In this document: positions 1-5,464 of the stretch, in pieces
Layout of the letters: every line of letters starts with the position of its first letter
How positions within the stretch are numbered: position 1 is the first letter of the stretch
Source: Nanobdellota archaeon
Lineage (GTDB): Archaea; Nanobdellota; Nanobdellia; Pacearchaeales; GW2011-AR1
Assembly (NCBI GenBank): GCA_018897135.1
Contig: JAHILJ010000003.1
Coordinates: 1 to 8,666, forward strand
DNA: 8,666 nt
Direction of reading: 5' to 3'
Translations under genes and position numbers: made by a program
The notes under the pieces: generated by a model
The model's input: the letters and a program-made list of their open reading frames with translations, nothing else
Told to the model about the DNA's origin: nothing
Database searches by the model: none

Positions 1-1332
1 GATAAATTAAAATATGAAGAATTTGAAATAACTTCTCCTCCAGAAAGAGGGGTAAGAATAATAAACACAAAAACAGAGGACCCTAAGAAATGTGTTCCTG
101 CATTTACTAGTTTAGAAATTAAAGTACAAACAGATGAATATGCTTTGTGTATGATTGATACAAAAAGAAAAGAAAGTATGGAGCAAATGACTAAACTTAT
201 GGATGAAGGAAATTATTTAACTCTTAACCATACTTTATTTATTCCAAGTTCTGCAACAGCAAGTTTAGAACAATTAGAAAATATGGGATATGTTCTTGAA
301 GAAGGAAGGGACTATGGATTCTTCATTAAATGCAAGGACGATAATGGAAACGAAAACCCATTACATTTCTTAGTTGAGTTTTGTATTGATGATGGCCCAG
401 ATACGAATGCACCAATCATAACTGGAACAAGCAAAGAACAAAAAGATTTTATAAAATTCAATGAAACAGAAACTCCTTTAACAGTTTATTTGAATGAGCC
501 TGCAACATGTAAATGGGATTTCGAAGATAAAGAATATAATTTAATGGGGTATAATTTTGGTAGCTGTTCTTCTCCAGAAAGTTTAACTTACTGGTGTTCT
601 GGAAATTTAACAGGACTAAAGAATGACCAAGAAAATAAATTTTATATACGTTGTAAAGATAAACCTTGGTGGACTGAAAAAGATTACGAAGAAAAAAACG
701 TAAAACAATTTGCAAATGAAGAATCTTATCCTTTCGCATTAAAAGGTACAAGATCCCTTTATATAGATAAAATTACAATAAATAGAGAAGAAAGTGGTGC
801 AAAAATAAAAGATTCCGCTAACCCCACAAAAGTTACTATTGAAGTAAAAACATCAGCAGGTGCAGAAGAAGGCGTATCAACTTGTTCTTATTTAACTAGC
901 CGGGAAAGTTGGTCAGAGTTTTCTAATGGAGGAACTTTTGAACCTTCTTATAAAAACTTTGAAAGCTTCTGGTTAAGTGCTGGAACATATAAAAGAGAAA
1001 TAAAATGCTCAGATGCTGCAGGAAATTCAGACACAGCTGAAATTAATTTCACAATTGAAACAGATAGAGAAGCGCCAATAATTGTGCGGGCATTTAGAGA
1101 AGGAACTTCTTATCTAAAAGTTATTACAGATGAAGAAGCTGAATGTGTTTATAGTTTAAATAATTGTAATTATGAATTTGAAGACGGAATTGAAATGATG
1201 ACAAATGATAATCTTGAACATTTTGAAGATTGGAATACAAACCTTGAATATTCTATAAAGTGCAAAGACGAATACGGGAACCAGCCAGAACCTAACCAAT
1301 GTAACATGGTTGTGCGAGCTTCTGATTTTTAA
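1..1332 (+). CDS. Ig-like modular surface protein, 3' part (5'-truncated)
   Basis: The frame is open from the first base, so the gene enters from outside the window. The TTG at 145 is internal, not a start. The visible 443 residues form about four beta-sandwich-like modules. Each has one cysteine in an early strand (visible C50, C170, C295, C382) and a second in a late-strand [I][KR]C[KS]D motif (C111, C218, C336, C421), three of these followed by a GN-containing turn such as KCSDAAGN. This spacing suggests an Ig-type disulphide per module. Linkers reading D-x-x-APII (134-140 and 355-361) separate modules. It ends NMVVRASDF with no membrane anchor, so any signal peptide or anchor lies upstream of the window. 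This style is common in Ig-like/fibronectin-like surface proteins of DPANN archaea (family recall, not searched). The role is probably extracellular adhesion or envelope structure. The next gene starts 237 nt downstream. Confidence 0.8.
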   Translation, partial: DKLKYEEFEITSPPERGVRIINTKTEDPKKCVPAFTSLEIKVQTDEYALCMIDTKRKESMEQMTKLMDEGNYLTLNHTLFIPSSATASLEQLENMGYVLEEGRDYGFFIKCKDDNGNENPLHFLVEFCIDDGPDTNAPIITGTSKEQKDFIKFNETETPLTVYLNEPATCKWDFEDKEYNLMGYNFGSCSSPESLTYWCSGNLTGLKNDQENKFYIRCKDKPWWTEKDYEEKNVKQFANEESYPFALKGTRSLYIDKITINREESGAKIKDSANPTKVTIEVKTSAGAEEGVSTCSYLTSRESWSEFSNGGTFEPSYKNFESFWLSAGTYKREIKCSDAAGNSDTAEINFTIETDREAPIIVRAFREGTSYLKVITDEEAECVYSLNNCNYEFEDGIEMMTNDNLEHFEDWNTNLEYSIKCKDEYGNQPEPNQCNMVVRASDF

Positions 1333-1346
1333 TAAAACTTATAAGT
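1328..1346 (+). repeat. Left copy of promoter-like direct repeat
   Basis: TTTAATAAAACTTATAAGT overlaps the stop codon of the Ig-like gene. It is repeated at 1530-1549 with a single extra T. It contains a TATA-like CTTATAAG (1338-1345). It could be a duplicated promoter driving a short transcript from about 1367, or a duplication created when the intervening DNA arrived. Confidence 0.6.
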
Positions 1347-1569
1347 CTGATTTTTCTAATTACTAAGATTAGCTCGCAATAAATTGCTCAAATTAATATA
1401 ACCCCAAAATCGCCTCTGGCAAATTTTTTCGCTTAATATTTTTAATGTAAAAAACTTGACGAGTTAGTTTTGAACTTTTAATTGTGAATAAAATGAGCCA
1501 AGCGAGTTACAAATCCTGAGCAAGGCAAATTTAATAAAACTTTATAAGTTCTATTGATTTATTTTATTT
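1333..1569. other. Non-coding gap 1 with repeated motifs
   Basis: There is no credible ORF. Besides the two promoter-like repeats it holds GGCAAATTT twice (1418-1426 and 1524-1532), CGAGTTA twice (1460-1466 and 1503-1509), a small palindrome GCAATAAATTGC near 1377, and GTGAATAAAATGAGC (1484-1498). The last recurs with one change in the second gap at 4770-4784. Whether this is a mobile-element remnant, a small RNA or plain spacer cannot be decided from the sequence. Confidence 0.5.
1530..1549 (+). promoter_or_regulatory. Promoter of the 1570 gene (right copy of direct repeat)
   Basis: TTTAATAAAACTTTATAAGT has an A-rich element followed by the TATA box TTTATAAG (1541-1548). Its centre is about 26 nt upstream of the ATG at 1570. 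That is the normal archaeal TATA-to-start-of-transcription distance, so the mRNA is predicted to be leaderless. No Shine-Dalgarno is seen before 1570, which agrees. It is nearly identical to 1328-1346. Confidence 0.65.
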
Positions 1570-1794
1570 ATGAAAACAAAAGGGTATGATATTAAAAAAA
1601 TACCAAAAACAAATTTGAATTATGTTGAATTGTATTCAAAAGAATTAAAAGAAAATCCAAAACTATTTTCTCAACAAAAAATGTTGATTAATTCGCAAAT
1701 AAAAGCAAGTAATTCTTTATTTAAAAATTTTGGAAAAGGAGAGGAATTTAAACAAAATGCAAGGGAATCTCTTAAGGGAATTAAGTTAATATGA
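1570..1794 (+). CDS. Small basic protein of unknown function (74 aa)
   Basis: The product is not recognised with confidence. It is lysine-rich and strongly basic, has no hydrophobic segment or cysteine, and is therefore probably cytosolic. The middle (roughly residues 20-70, with LFSQQK, INSQIKASNSLFKNFG, EEFKQNARESLKGI) looks mostly helical. The start at 1570 is supported by a TATA box 26 nt upstream and lack of a Shine-Dalgarno, meaning leaderless translation. Its stop overlaps the start of pilin-like A in an ATGA (1791-1794), so the two are probably co-translated and this gene leads the transcription unit. It could be a DNA- or RNA-binding protein or a small regulator of the unit; that is inference from charge and position only. 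Confidence 0.7.
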   Translation: MKTKGYDIKKIPKTNLNYVELYSKELKENPKLFSQQKMLINSQIKASNSLFKNFGKGEEFKQNARESLKGIKLI

Positions 1795-2231
1795 AAACAA
1801 AAAGAGGGCAGATGAAAATGTCTTTTGGAATGATTTTTTCAATTATTTTAATTATTATTTTCTTGATTATTGCATTTTATGCTATTCAAAAATTCTTGGA
1901 TTTACAACAAAATGTTCAAGTGAACCAATTTGCAGATTCTTTAAAATCAGATGTTGACAAAATGTGGAGAGGTTCGCAAGGTTCACAAGAGTTCACATAT
2001 TCTTTGCCATCAAAAACTAAAAGTGTTTGTTTTGCCGAAGACGATTTTGAAAACTTGGTTGTTAAAGATAACGAAGGGGCTTCTTTATTACGAACAACAA
2101 TAAATCATATTGATATTGAAAAAATTCTAGATGGTTCTGACAAATTTTGTCTTGAAATAAAAAAAGGTAAAGTTTCAATAATACTTAAAAAAGAATATGG
2201 GCAAACATTGGTCAATGTAATCCAAAACTAA
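1791..2231 (+). CDS. Pilin-like membrane protein A (class III leader)
   Basis: A 146-residue single-pass protein. A short basic leader MKTKRGQ gives a prepilin-peptidase-like KRG|Q site, followed directly by one hydrophobic segment (about residues 11-33) and a polar extracellular part. In archaea this layout marks type IV pilin-like or class III signal peptide proteins; the hydrophobic stem packs into a filament core or stays in the membrane. The outer part has two cysteines (SVCFAED near 75, KFCLEIK near 120) that could pair, and ends in short beta-strand-like segments. It starts inside the stop of the upstream gene (ATGA). AAGGGA at 1774-1779 is a weak and rather distant Shine-Dalgarno. No filament ATPase or platform gene is in the window, so a true pilus role is unproven. 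The first seven residues are the same as in the gene at 4863. Confidence 0.7.
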   Translation: MKTKRGQMKMSFGMIFSIILIIIFLIIAFYAIQKFLDLQQNVQVNQFADSLKSDVDKMWRGSQGSQEFTYSLPSKTKSVCFAEDDFENLVVKDNEGASLLRTTINHIDIEKILDGSDKFCLEIKKGKVSIILKKEYGQTLVNVIQN

Positions 2232-2254
2232 AATGAAACATTTAAAAATGGACG

Positions 2255-2283
2255 ATTGTTCATTATATTGGACAAAGAACAAT
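2255..2283. promoter_or_regulatory. Promoter and inverted-repeat operator of the MNT gene
   Basis: ATTGTTC (2255-2261) and GAACAAT (2277-2283) are perfect inverted 7-mers with centres 22 nt apart, about two helical turns. Between them is a TATA-like ATTATATTG (2262-2270), about 22 nt upstream of the ATG at 2288, so the mRNA would be leaderless. A dimer bound to both arms would cover the TATA box. The likely binder is the winged-helix domain of the protein encoded just downstream, i.e. autorepression (inference). Confidence 0.5.
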
Positions 2284-2287
2284 AAAA

Positions 2288-2818
2288 ATGGACAAGATTC
2301 TAAAAGTTTTTTTTGAACATCCTGAAAAAGAATTTCATGTTAGAGAACTTTCTAAATTACTTAAAAAATCGCCTACAACTATTTCAAAATATTTAAAGGA
2401 ATTTGAAAAAGAGAAAATTCTTCAATCAAATGAAAAATTAAACCATTTATTATTTAGAGCAAATATTGAAAATAAAAAATTCAAGCAATTAAAGGCAAAT
2501 TATAATTTAAATGTTTTAGAAAATCTTGGGTTAATTGAGCACCTTGTAAAAGAATTTAATTATCCTGAAACAATTATTTTGTTTGGGAGTTTTTCTAACG
2601 GGGAAGATTCCCAGAAAAGTGATATAGATTTATTAATAATTAGTCCTTTGAAAAAAGAAATTGATTTAACGAAATTTGAAAACCGTTTAAATCGTAAGAT
2701 TCAAATATTTGTTCGTTCAAAAGAAGATATTAAAAACATGAAAATAAAAAATAAAGAACTTTTGAATAGCATTGTTAACGGGATTGTTGTGCATGGATTT
2801 TGGGAGTTATTCAAATGA
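2288..2818 (+). CDS. Winged-helix plus MNT-type nucleotidyltransferase (antitoxin-like)
   Basis: 176 residues in two parts. Residues 1-60 form a winged helix-turn-helix (EFHVRELSKLL, SPTTISKYLKEFEKEKIL), expected to bind DNA. Residues 80-175 form a minimal nucleotidyltransferase domain with the exact family signature G-S-x10-D-x-D: G100, S101, D112, D114. In HEPN/MNT (HepT/MntA, type VII) systems the MNT protein is the antitoxin and blocks the HEPN RNase by adding AMP to a tyrosine. The strand that normally carries a third carboxylate reads KIQIFV here, so Q139 seems to replace Asp. A TATA box bracketed by an inverted repeat lies just upstream, giving a likely leaderless, self-regulated transcript. 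The gene overlaps the HEPN gene by 4 nt. Domain assignment is firm; catalytic activity and antitoxin role are inference. Confidence 0.85.
   Translation: MDKILKVFFEHPEKEFHVRELSKLLKKSPTTISKYLKEFEKEKILQSNEKLNHLLFRANIENKKFKQLKANYNLNVLENLGLIEHLVKEFNYPETIILFGSFSNGEDSQKSDIDLLIISPLKKEIDLTKFENRLNRKIQIFVRSKEDIKNMKIKNKELLNSIVNGIVVHGFWELFK
2803..2806 (+). promoter_or_regulatory. Shine-Dalgarno deciding the HEPN start
   Basis: GGAG lies 8 nt before the ATG at 2815. This supports that start over the in-frame TTG at 2800, which would place the Shine-Dalgarno inside the gene. Confidence 0.6.
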
Positions 2819-3234
2819 AATTTGAAGATTTTATCAAACAAGGGCTTGTAAGAAATTGCTTTGTAAATAAATCATTAATAAAATCTTTGTTAAAAAATTC
2901 AAAAAAAGACCTTCTTTTTTTAGAAGAACTGAAATTAACAGAAAATTCTGTTCGAAAAATAACAACAGGATATTATGATGTTTTAAGAAGCATTTTAGAG
3001 GCCTTTTCTATGAGCAAAGGATATAAAATTTATTCGCATGAAGCATTTACTTATTTTTTAAAAAACAAAAAAGAAAACCTTCTTTCAATTAAATTTGATA
3101 GATTAAGAAAAATAAGAAATTCTATAAATTATTATGGAATGGAAATTTCGTTGAAAGAGGCAGAAGAAAACATTATTGAAACAAAAGAAATAATTAAATT
3201 ATTAATTAAAAAATATTTGGGTGATTTTAAATGA
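2815..3234 (+). CDS. HEPN-domain protein with altered RX4H motif (toxin-like)
   Basis: 139 mostly helical residues with the HEPN pattern: a YYDVLRSILEAFSMSKGY helix pair (about 53-70), SHEAF, and a final helix with RKIRNSINYYG (99-108). HEPN RNases use R-x4-6-H to cut RNA, and in HepT the motif is RX4HXY, whose Tyr receives AMP from the partner MNT. Here the arginine R101 and following N102 are present but His is replaced by Tyr (R101-x4-Y106), with Y107 next to it and Gly at the usual Tyr position. The protein may therefore lack the classical RNase activity or work differently. The ATG at 2815 sits in the MNT stop (ATGA) and has a Shine-Dalgarno at 2803-2806. Its own stop overlaps pilin-like B in the same way. 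Pairing with the MNT gene is clear; toxin function is inferred. Confidence 0.8.
   Translation: MKFEDFIKQGLVRNCFVNKSLIKSLLKNSKKDLLFLEELKLTENSVRKITTGYYDVLRSILEAFSMSKGYKIYSHEAFTYFLKNKKENLLSIKFDRLRKIRNSINYYGMEISLKEAEENIIETKEIIKLLIKKYLGDFK
3220..3225 (+). promoter_or_regulatory. Shine-Dalgarno of pilin-like B inside the HEPN gene
   Basis: GGTGAT matches the archaeal anti-Shine-Dalgarno exactly and lies 5 nt before the ATG at 3231. It falls within the last codons of the HEPN gene, so pilin B is read from the MNT-HEPN message. Confidence 0.6.
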
Positions 3235-4157
3235 AAAAAGCATTTTTACAAATTTCATTTTCTTGGCTTTTTGCAATAATTGTCGGCGTGTTTATTTTAT
3301 TTCTTGCAATTTATGGTTCAACAAAAATGATTAACAGTAATAAATATCAATTAGATGTTGAAACTGCAAAAAATATAGAAGTTTTATTAGGCCCTTTGGA
3401 AACAGGTTATGAATCTGCAACTGTTACAAGCATGAATCTTCCAAGGGAAACTCGGATTTACAATGAATGTGAAAATTACACGCGGTTTGGAAGTCAGACA
3501 ATTTCGGTTTCGCAAAAAAGTTTGAACAAATGGTCTGAAACTTCGGACGGAAGTTCGATTTCAAATAAATATATTTTCTCGACAAATCCTGTTGAAGGAA
3601 AGCAGTTTTACTTGTTTGCAAAACCTTTTGAAATGCCATTTAAAGTAGGTGATTTAATTTACTTAACATCTGCTTCTGATTTTTATTGTTTTAAAGATGC
3701 TGACGAAGAAATTGAAGATGAAATCTCAAATTTAAAAGAAAACAATCCAACTTTAAACATGGGTGTATTTCCAAATTGTTCAGAAGATTCAATCAATGTT
3801 TGCTTTGGAAATGCTTTGTGCGAAATTAATGTGAATTATGATGGAAAATATGTTAAGAAAAATTCAAAGAAAATGGTTTTTGAAAGTGATGCTTTAATGT
3901 ATGCTGCAATTTTTTCAGACGTGGAAAACTACGAATGTCAAGTTCAAAGATTAATGCAAAGAACTGCTCAACTTGCTGAACTTTACAAAGAAAAAGAAAA
4001 TATTATTTCAAAACAAGGTTGTGAAGTTAGATTAAGTTCTGATTTGGGGAGGTTGATTAATTTAATAGAAACTTCATCTAGTTTAAGAAATATTTGGGAT
4101 TTTGCAGAAGATATTCAATTAAAAAATGAGCGTGCTCAACAGTGTAGATTATGGTAA
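3231..4157 (+). CDS. Pilin-like membrane protein B with large outer domain
   Basis: 308 residues, with a short leader (MKKAFLQISF), one hydrophobic segment (about 9-29, SWLFAIIVGVFILFLAIYG) and a long extracellular part. The cleavage-like site is KKA|F rather than KKG|Q, so processing by a prepilin peptidase is less certain; it could remain an N-terminally anchored membrane protein. The outer part carries about eight cysteines (e.g. YNECENY, FYCFKD, FPNCSED, VCFGNALCEI, YECQVQ, QGCEVR) and ends QQCRLW, suggesting several disulphides. A charged, coiled-coil-like stretch covers about residues 235-262. The ATG overlaps the HEPN stop (ATGA), with Shine-Dalgarno GGTGAT 5 nt upstream. It overlaps pilin-like C by 7 nt. 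This type of protein recurs in DPANN surface clusters (recall); its exact role is unknown. Confidence 0.7.
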   Translation: MKKAFLQISFSWLFAIIVGVFILFLAIYGSTKMINSNKYQLDVETAKNIEVLLGPLETGYESATVTSMNLPRETRIYNECENYTRFGSQTISVSQKSLNKWSETSDGSSISNKYIFSTNPVEGKQFYLFAKPFEMPFKVGDLIYLTSASDFYCFKDADEEIEDEISNLKENNPTLNMGVFPNCSEDSINVCFGNALCEINVNYDGKYVKKNSKKMVFESDALMYAAIFSDVENYECQVQRLMQRTAQLAELYKEKENIISKQGCEVRLSSDLGRLINLIETSSSLRNIWDFAEDIQLKNERAQQCRLW

Positions 4158-4657
4158 GAAAAGGACAATTAAAAATACAGCAAATGGCATTTATGTTAAT
4201 AGCAGTGACTTTATTTTTTGCATTAATTATGATATTTTTTCTAGCTTTTCGGTTGTCCGGAGCAAAAGGGTCTGCAAATCTTTTAGCTGAAGAAGGTGCA
4301 ATGATGCTTGCGACAAAAATAGCAAACTCGCCCGAGTTTTCGTGCGGGAAGTCTTTTGGGAACCAAGTTGATTGTGTTGATGCAGATAAAGTTATGGCTT
4401 TGAAAAAGGATCTTTCAGAATATTCTGGGTTTTGGGATGTTTCAAATATTGAAATAAGGAAAATTTACCCAGAAGGCAATGAAACCTGTACTTCTGAAAA
4501 TTATCCTAATTGTAATAGGATTTTAATTGGAAAAGAAGAGATGACAGGAACATATGTCCCAAATTTCATTTCCCTTTGTAGAAAAGAAGCTATAGAAAAC
4601 CAACCTTATAATAAATGTGAGCTTGCCTTAATTATGGTGGCATATGAAAGCAAATGA
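4151..4657 (+). CDS. Pilin-like membrane protein C (class III leader)
   Basis: 168 residues with leader MVRKGQ, a RKG|Q site, and a hydrophobic segment at about 12-33, followed by a polar outer domain. The first part after the membrane (LLAEEGAMMLATKIANSPEF) resembles the helical stem of pilin-like proteins. Cysteines in FSCGKSF, VDCVD, ETCTSE, PNCNRI, SLCRKE and NKCELA give three possible pairs. The gene overlaps the end of pilin-like B by 7 nt and has no clear Shine-Dalgarno, so translation probably depends on coupling. It is the last gene of the 1570-4657 unit before the 205-nt gap. The role is inferred only from the leader and the neighbours. Confidence 0.7.
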   Translation: MVRKGQLKIQQMAFMLIAVTLFFALIMIFFLAFRLSGAKGSANLLAEEGAMMLATKIANSPEFSCGKSFGNQVDCVDADKVMALKKDLSEYSGFWDVSNIEIRKIYPEGNETCTSENYPNCNRILIGKEEMTGTYVPNFISLCRKEAIENQPYNKCELALIMVAYESK

Positions 4658-4664
4658 AAACTAA
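4653..4664 (+). repeat. Left 12-nt direct repeat bounding gap 2
   Basis: AATGAAAACTAA covers the stop of pilin-like C and recurs exactly at 4862-4873 over the start of pilin-like D, 209 nt later. It may be an insertion-type duplication, or the leftover start of a decayed gene, since ATGAAAAC also begins the genes at 1570 and 1791. Confidence 0.55.
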
Positions 4665-4862
4665 CTTAAATTGTCTCGCTTTCAGCGCGAAATTGATAAA
4701 TTATTAATACAAAACCTGTTATTAAATAAAACACCAGATTTAAAGTTATTAATAGTTAAATAAACCTGAGTGAATAAAGTGAGCGGGCAAATTTAAGGCA
4801 CAAACCAAACATTCAATCAAAAACTAAATAAATTAAAAAACACTTGCAAAAATACAAGAACA
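4658..4862. other. Non-coding gap 2 with terminal inverted repeats
   Basis: There is no credible ORF; only a 17-codon frame begins at 4654. Segments 4665-4683 and 4779-4797 are imperfect inverted repeats: 8 pairs, 2 mismatches, then 7 pairs including G-T. They enclose AT-rich DNA with three TTATTAA-type repeats (4701, 4719, 4746). GTGAATAAAGTGAGC (4770-4784) and GGCAAATTTAA (4786-4796) also occur in gap 1 in the same order. A smaller bulged hairpin, AATT-TCGC pairing with GCGA-AATT, lies around 4670-4694. Confidence 0.5.
4831..4838 (+). promoter_or_regulatory. Weak TATA-like box for pilin-like D
   Basis: AATTAAAA lies about 28 nt before the ATG at 4863. With no Shine-Dalgarno upstream, leaderless transcription from here is possible. 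The box is far from consensus and the surroundings are A-rich, so this is tentative. Confidence 0.25.
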
Positions 4863-5390
4863 ATGAAAACTAAAAGAGGACAGGGTCGAAAAATTAAAAA
4901 TTTTTCTCTGCTATCCTCTAAAAAAGGACAGGAAGAGATGGTAGGATTTGTGCTGATAATCATAATTGTGGCTGTGATTCTCTTGATATTTTTGAGCATT
5001 TCATTAAAAAGCCCAAACAAAGGCCAAGACAGTTACAAGGCAAACAGCTTTGTTCAAGCATACTTACAATATACAACAACTTGTTCTATGAGAGACCCAG
5101 AATATCTTTCAGTGCAGGACCTTGTTTCAGAATGCATTAAAAAAGAAACTTGTTTAAATGAAGAAAAAGCTTGTGACATTTTGGAAGAAACTTCAAAAGA
5201 AATTTTAGAAAAAAGTTGGATTGTTGAAAATGAAAGTTTGATTCAAGGTTATAGTTTAAGAATTATTTCAAATAATAATGAAACTTTATTTATTGAAAAA
5301 GGAAATTCTACAAATAATTATCAAGGCGGTTCGCAAAAATATATTAAAGGTGGAAAAAACATTGGAATTTTTTTCAATGCTTATTATTAG
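4863..5390 (+). CDS. Pilin-like membrane protein D with doubled leader motif
   Basis: 175 residues. The N-terminus carries two leader-like motifs, MKTKRGQ at 1-7 and KKGQEEM at 20-26. Only the second is followed at once by the hydrophobic segment (about 27-47), so cleavage would be expected after G22. The alternative start at M26 would remove the site, which favours the ATG at 4863. The outer part has four cysteines (TTCSMRD, SECIKKE, ETCLNEE, KACDILE) close together between about 76 and 104, able to form two disulphides, and a C-terminal beta-rich tail ending FFNAYY. It is separated from pilin-like C by gap 2, and from the S-layer gene by 272 nt holding that gene's promoter and leader. It could be a pilin-like subunit or a membrane-anchored envelope protein. 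Confidence 0.7.
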   Translation: MKTKRGQGRKIKNFSLLSSKKGQEEMVGFVLIIIIVAVILLIFLSISLKSPNKGQDSYKANSFVQAYLQYTTTCSMRDPEYLSVQDLVSECIKKETCLNEEKACDILEETSKEILEKSWIVENESLIQGYSLRIISNNNETLFIEKGNSTNNYQGGSQKYIKGGKNIGIFFNAYY

Positions 5391-5430
5391 GCATCGAAAT
5401 AGTAAATTGTATTAATATTATAGGGACACC

Positions 5431-5446
5431 AAAGCTTTTATAAATA
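5431..5446 (+). promoter_or_regulatory. Strong archaeal promoter of the S-layer gene
   Basis: AAAGCTTTTATAAATA holds an A-rich BRE-like part and a consensus TATA box (TTTATAAA). This is the best promoter match in the window. It predicts a transcription start near 5465 and hence a leader of about 200 nt before the ATG at 5663. That is unusual here, because the other promoters lie about 25 nt from their start codons. Confidence 0.6.
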
Positions 5447-5464
5447 AAACCATAGAAAAAAGCT

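Noticed and set aside
145..147. TTG as start of the Ig-like gene
   Set aside because: The frame is open from position 1 and the residues before it continue the module pattern, so the gene is truncated by the window edge.
458..751. 97-residue frame on the - strand
   Set aside because: It lies wholly inside the Ig-like gene, is an antisense shadow of AT-rich coding DNA, and has no promoter or domain.
2233..2316. 27-codon frame between pilin-like A and the MNT gene
   Set aside because: It overlaps the MNT start in another frame, has no ribosome site and no recognisable sequence; probably chance.
2800..2802. TTG as start of the HEPN gene
   Set aside because: ATG at 2815 has a Shine-Dalgarno at 8 nt and the usual ATGA overlap; the TTG would add five residues not typical of the family.
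3424..3639. 71-residue frame on the - strand
   Set aside because: Antisense shadow within pilin-like B; composition does not look like a real protein.
4654..4707. 17-codon frame overlapping the stop of pilin-like C
   Set aside because: Too short and without family features; kept only as a possible remnant in the gap 2 discussion.
4701..4753. TTATTAA repeats as a CRISPR-like or iteron array
   Set aside because: Only three short AT-rich copies with irregular spacing; not an array.
4817..5020. 67-residue frame on the - strand
   Set aside because: It covers the membrane segment of pilin-like D in antisense; hydrophobicity is a mirror effect.
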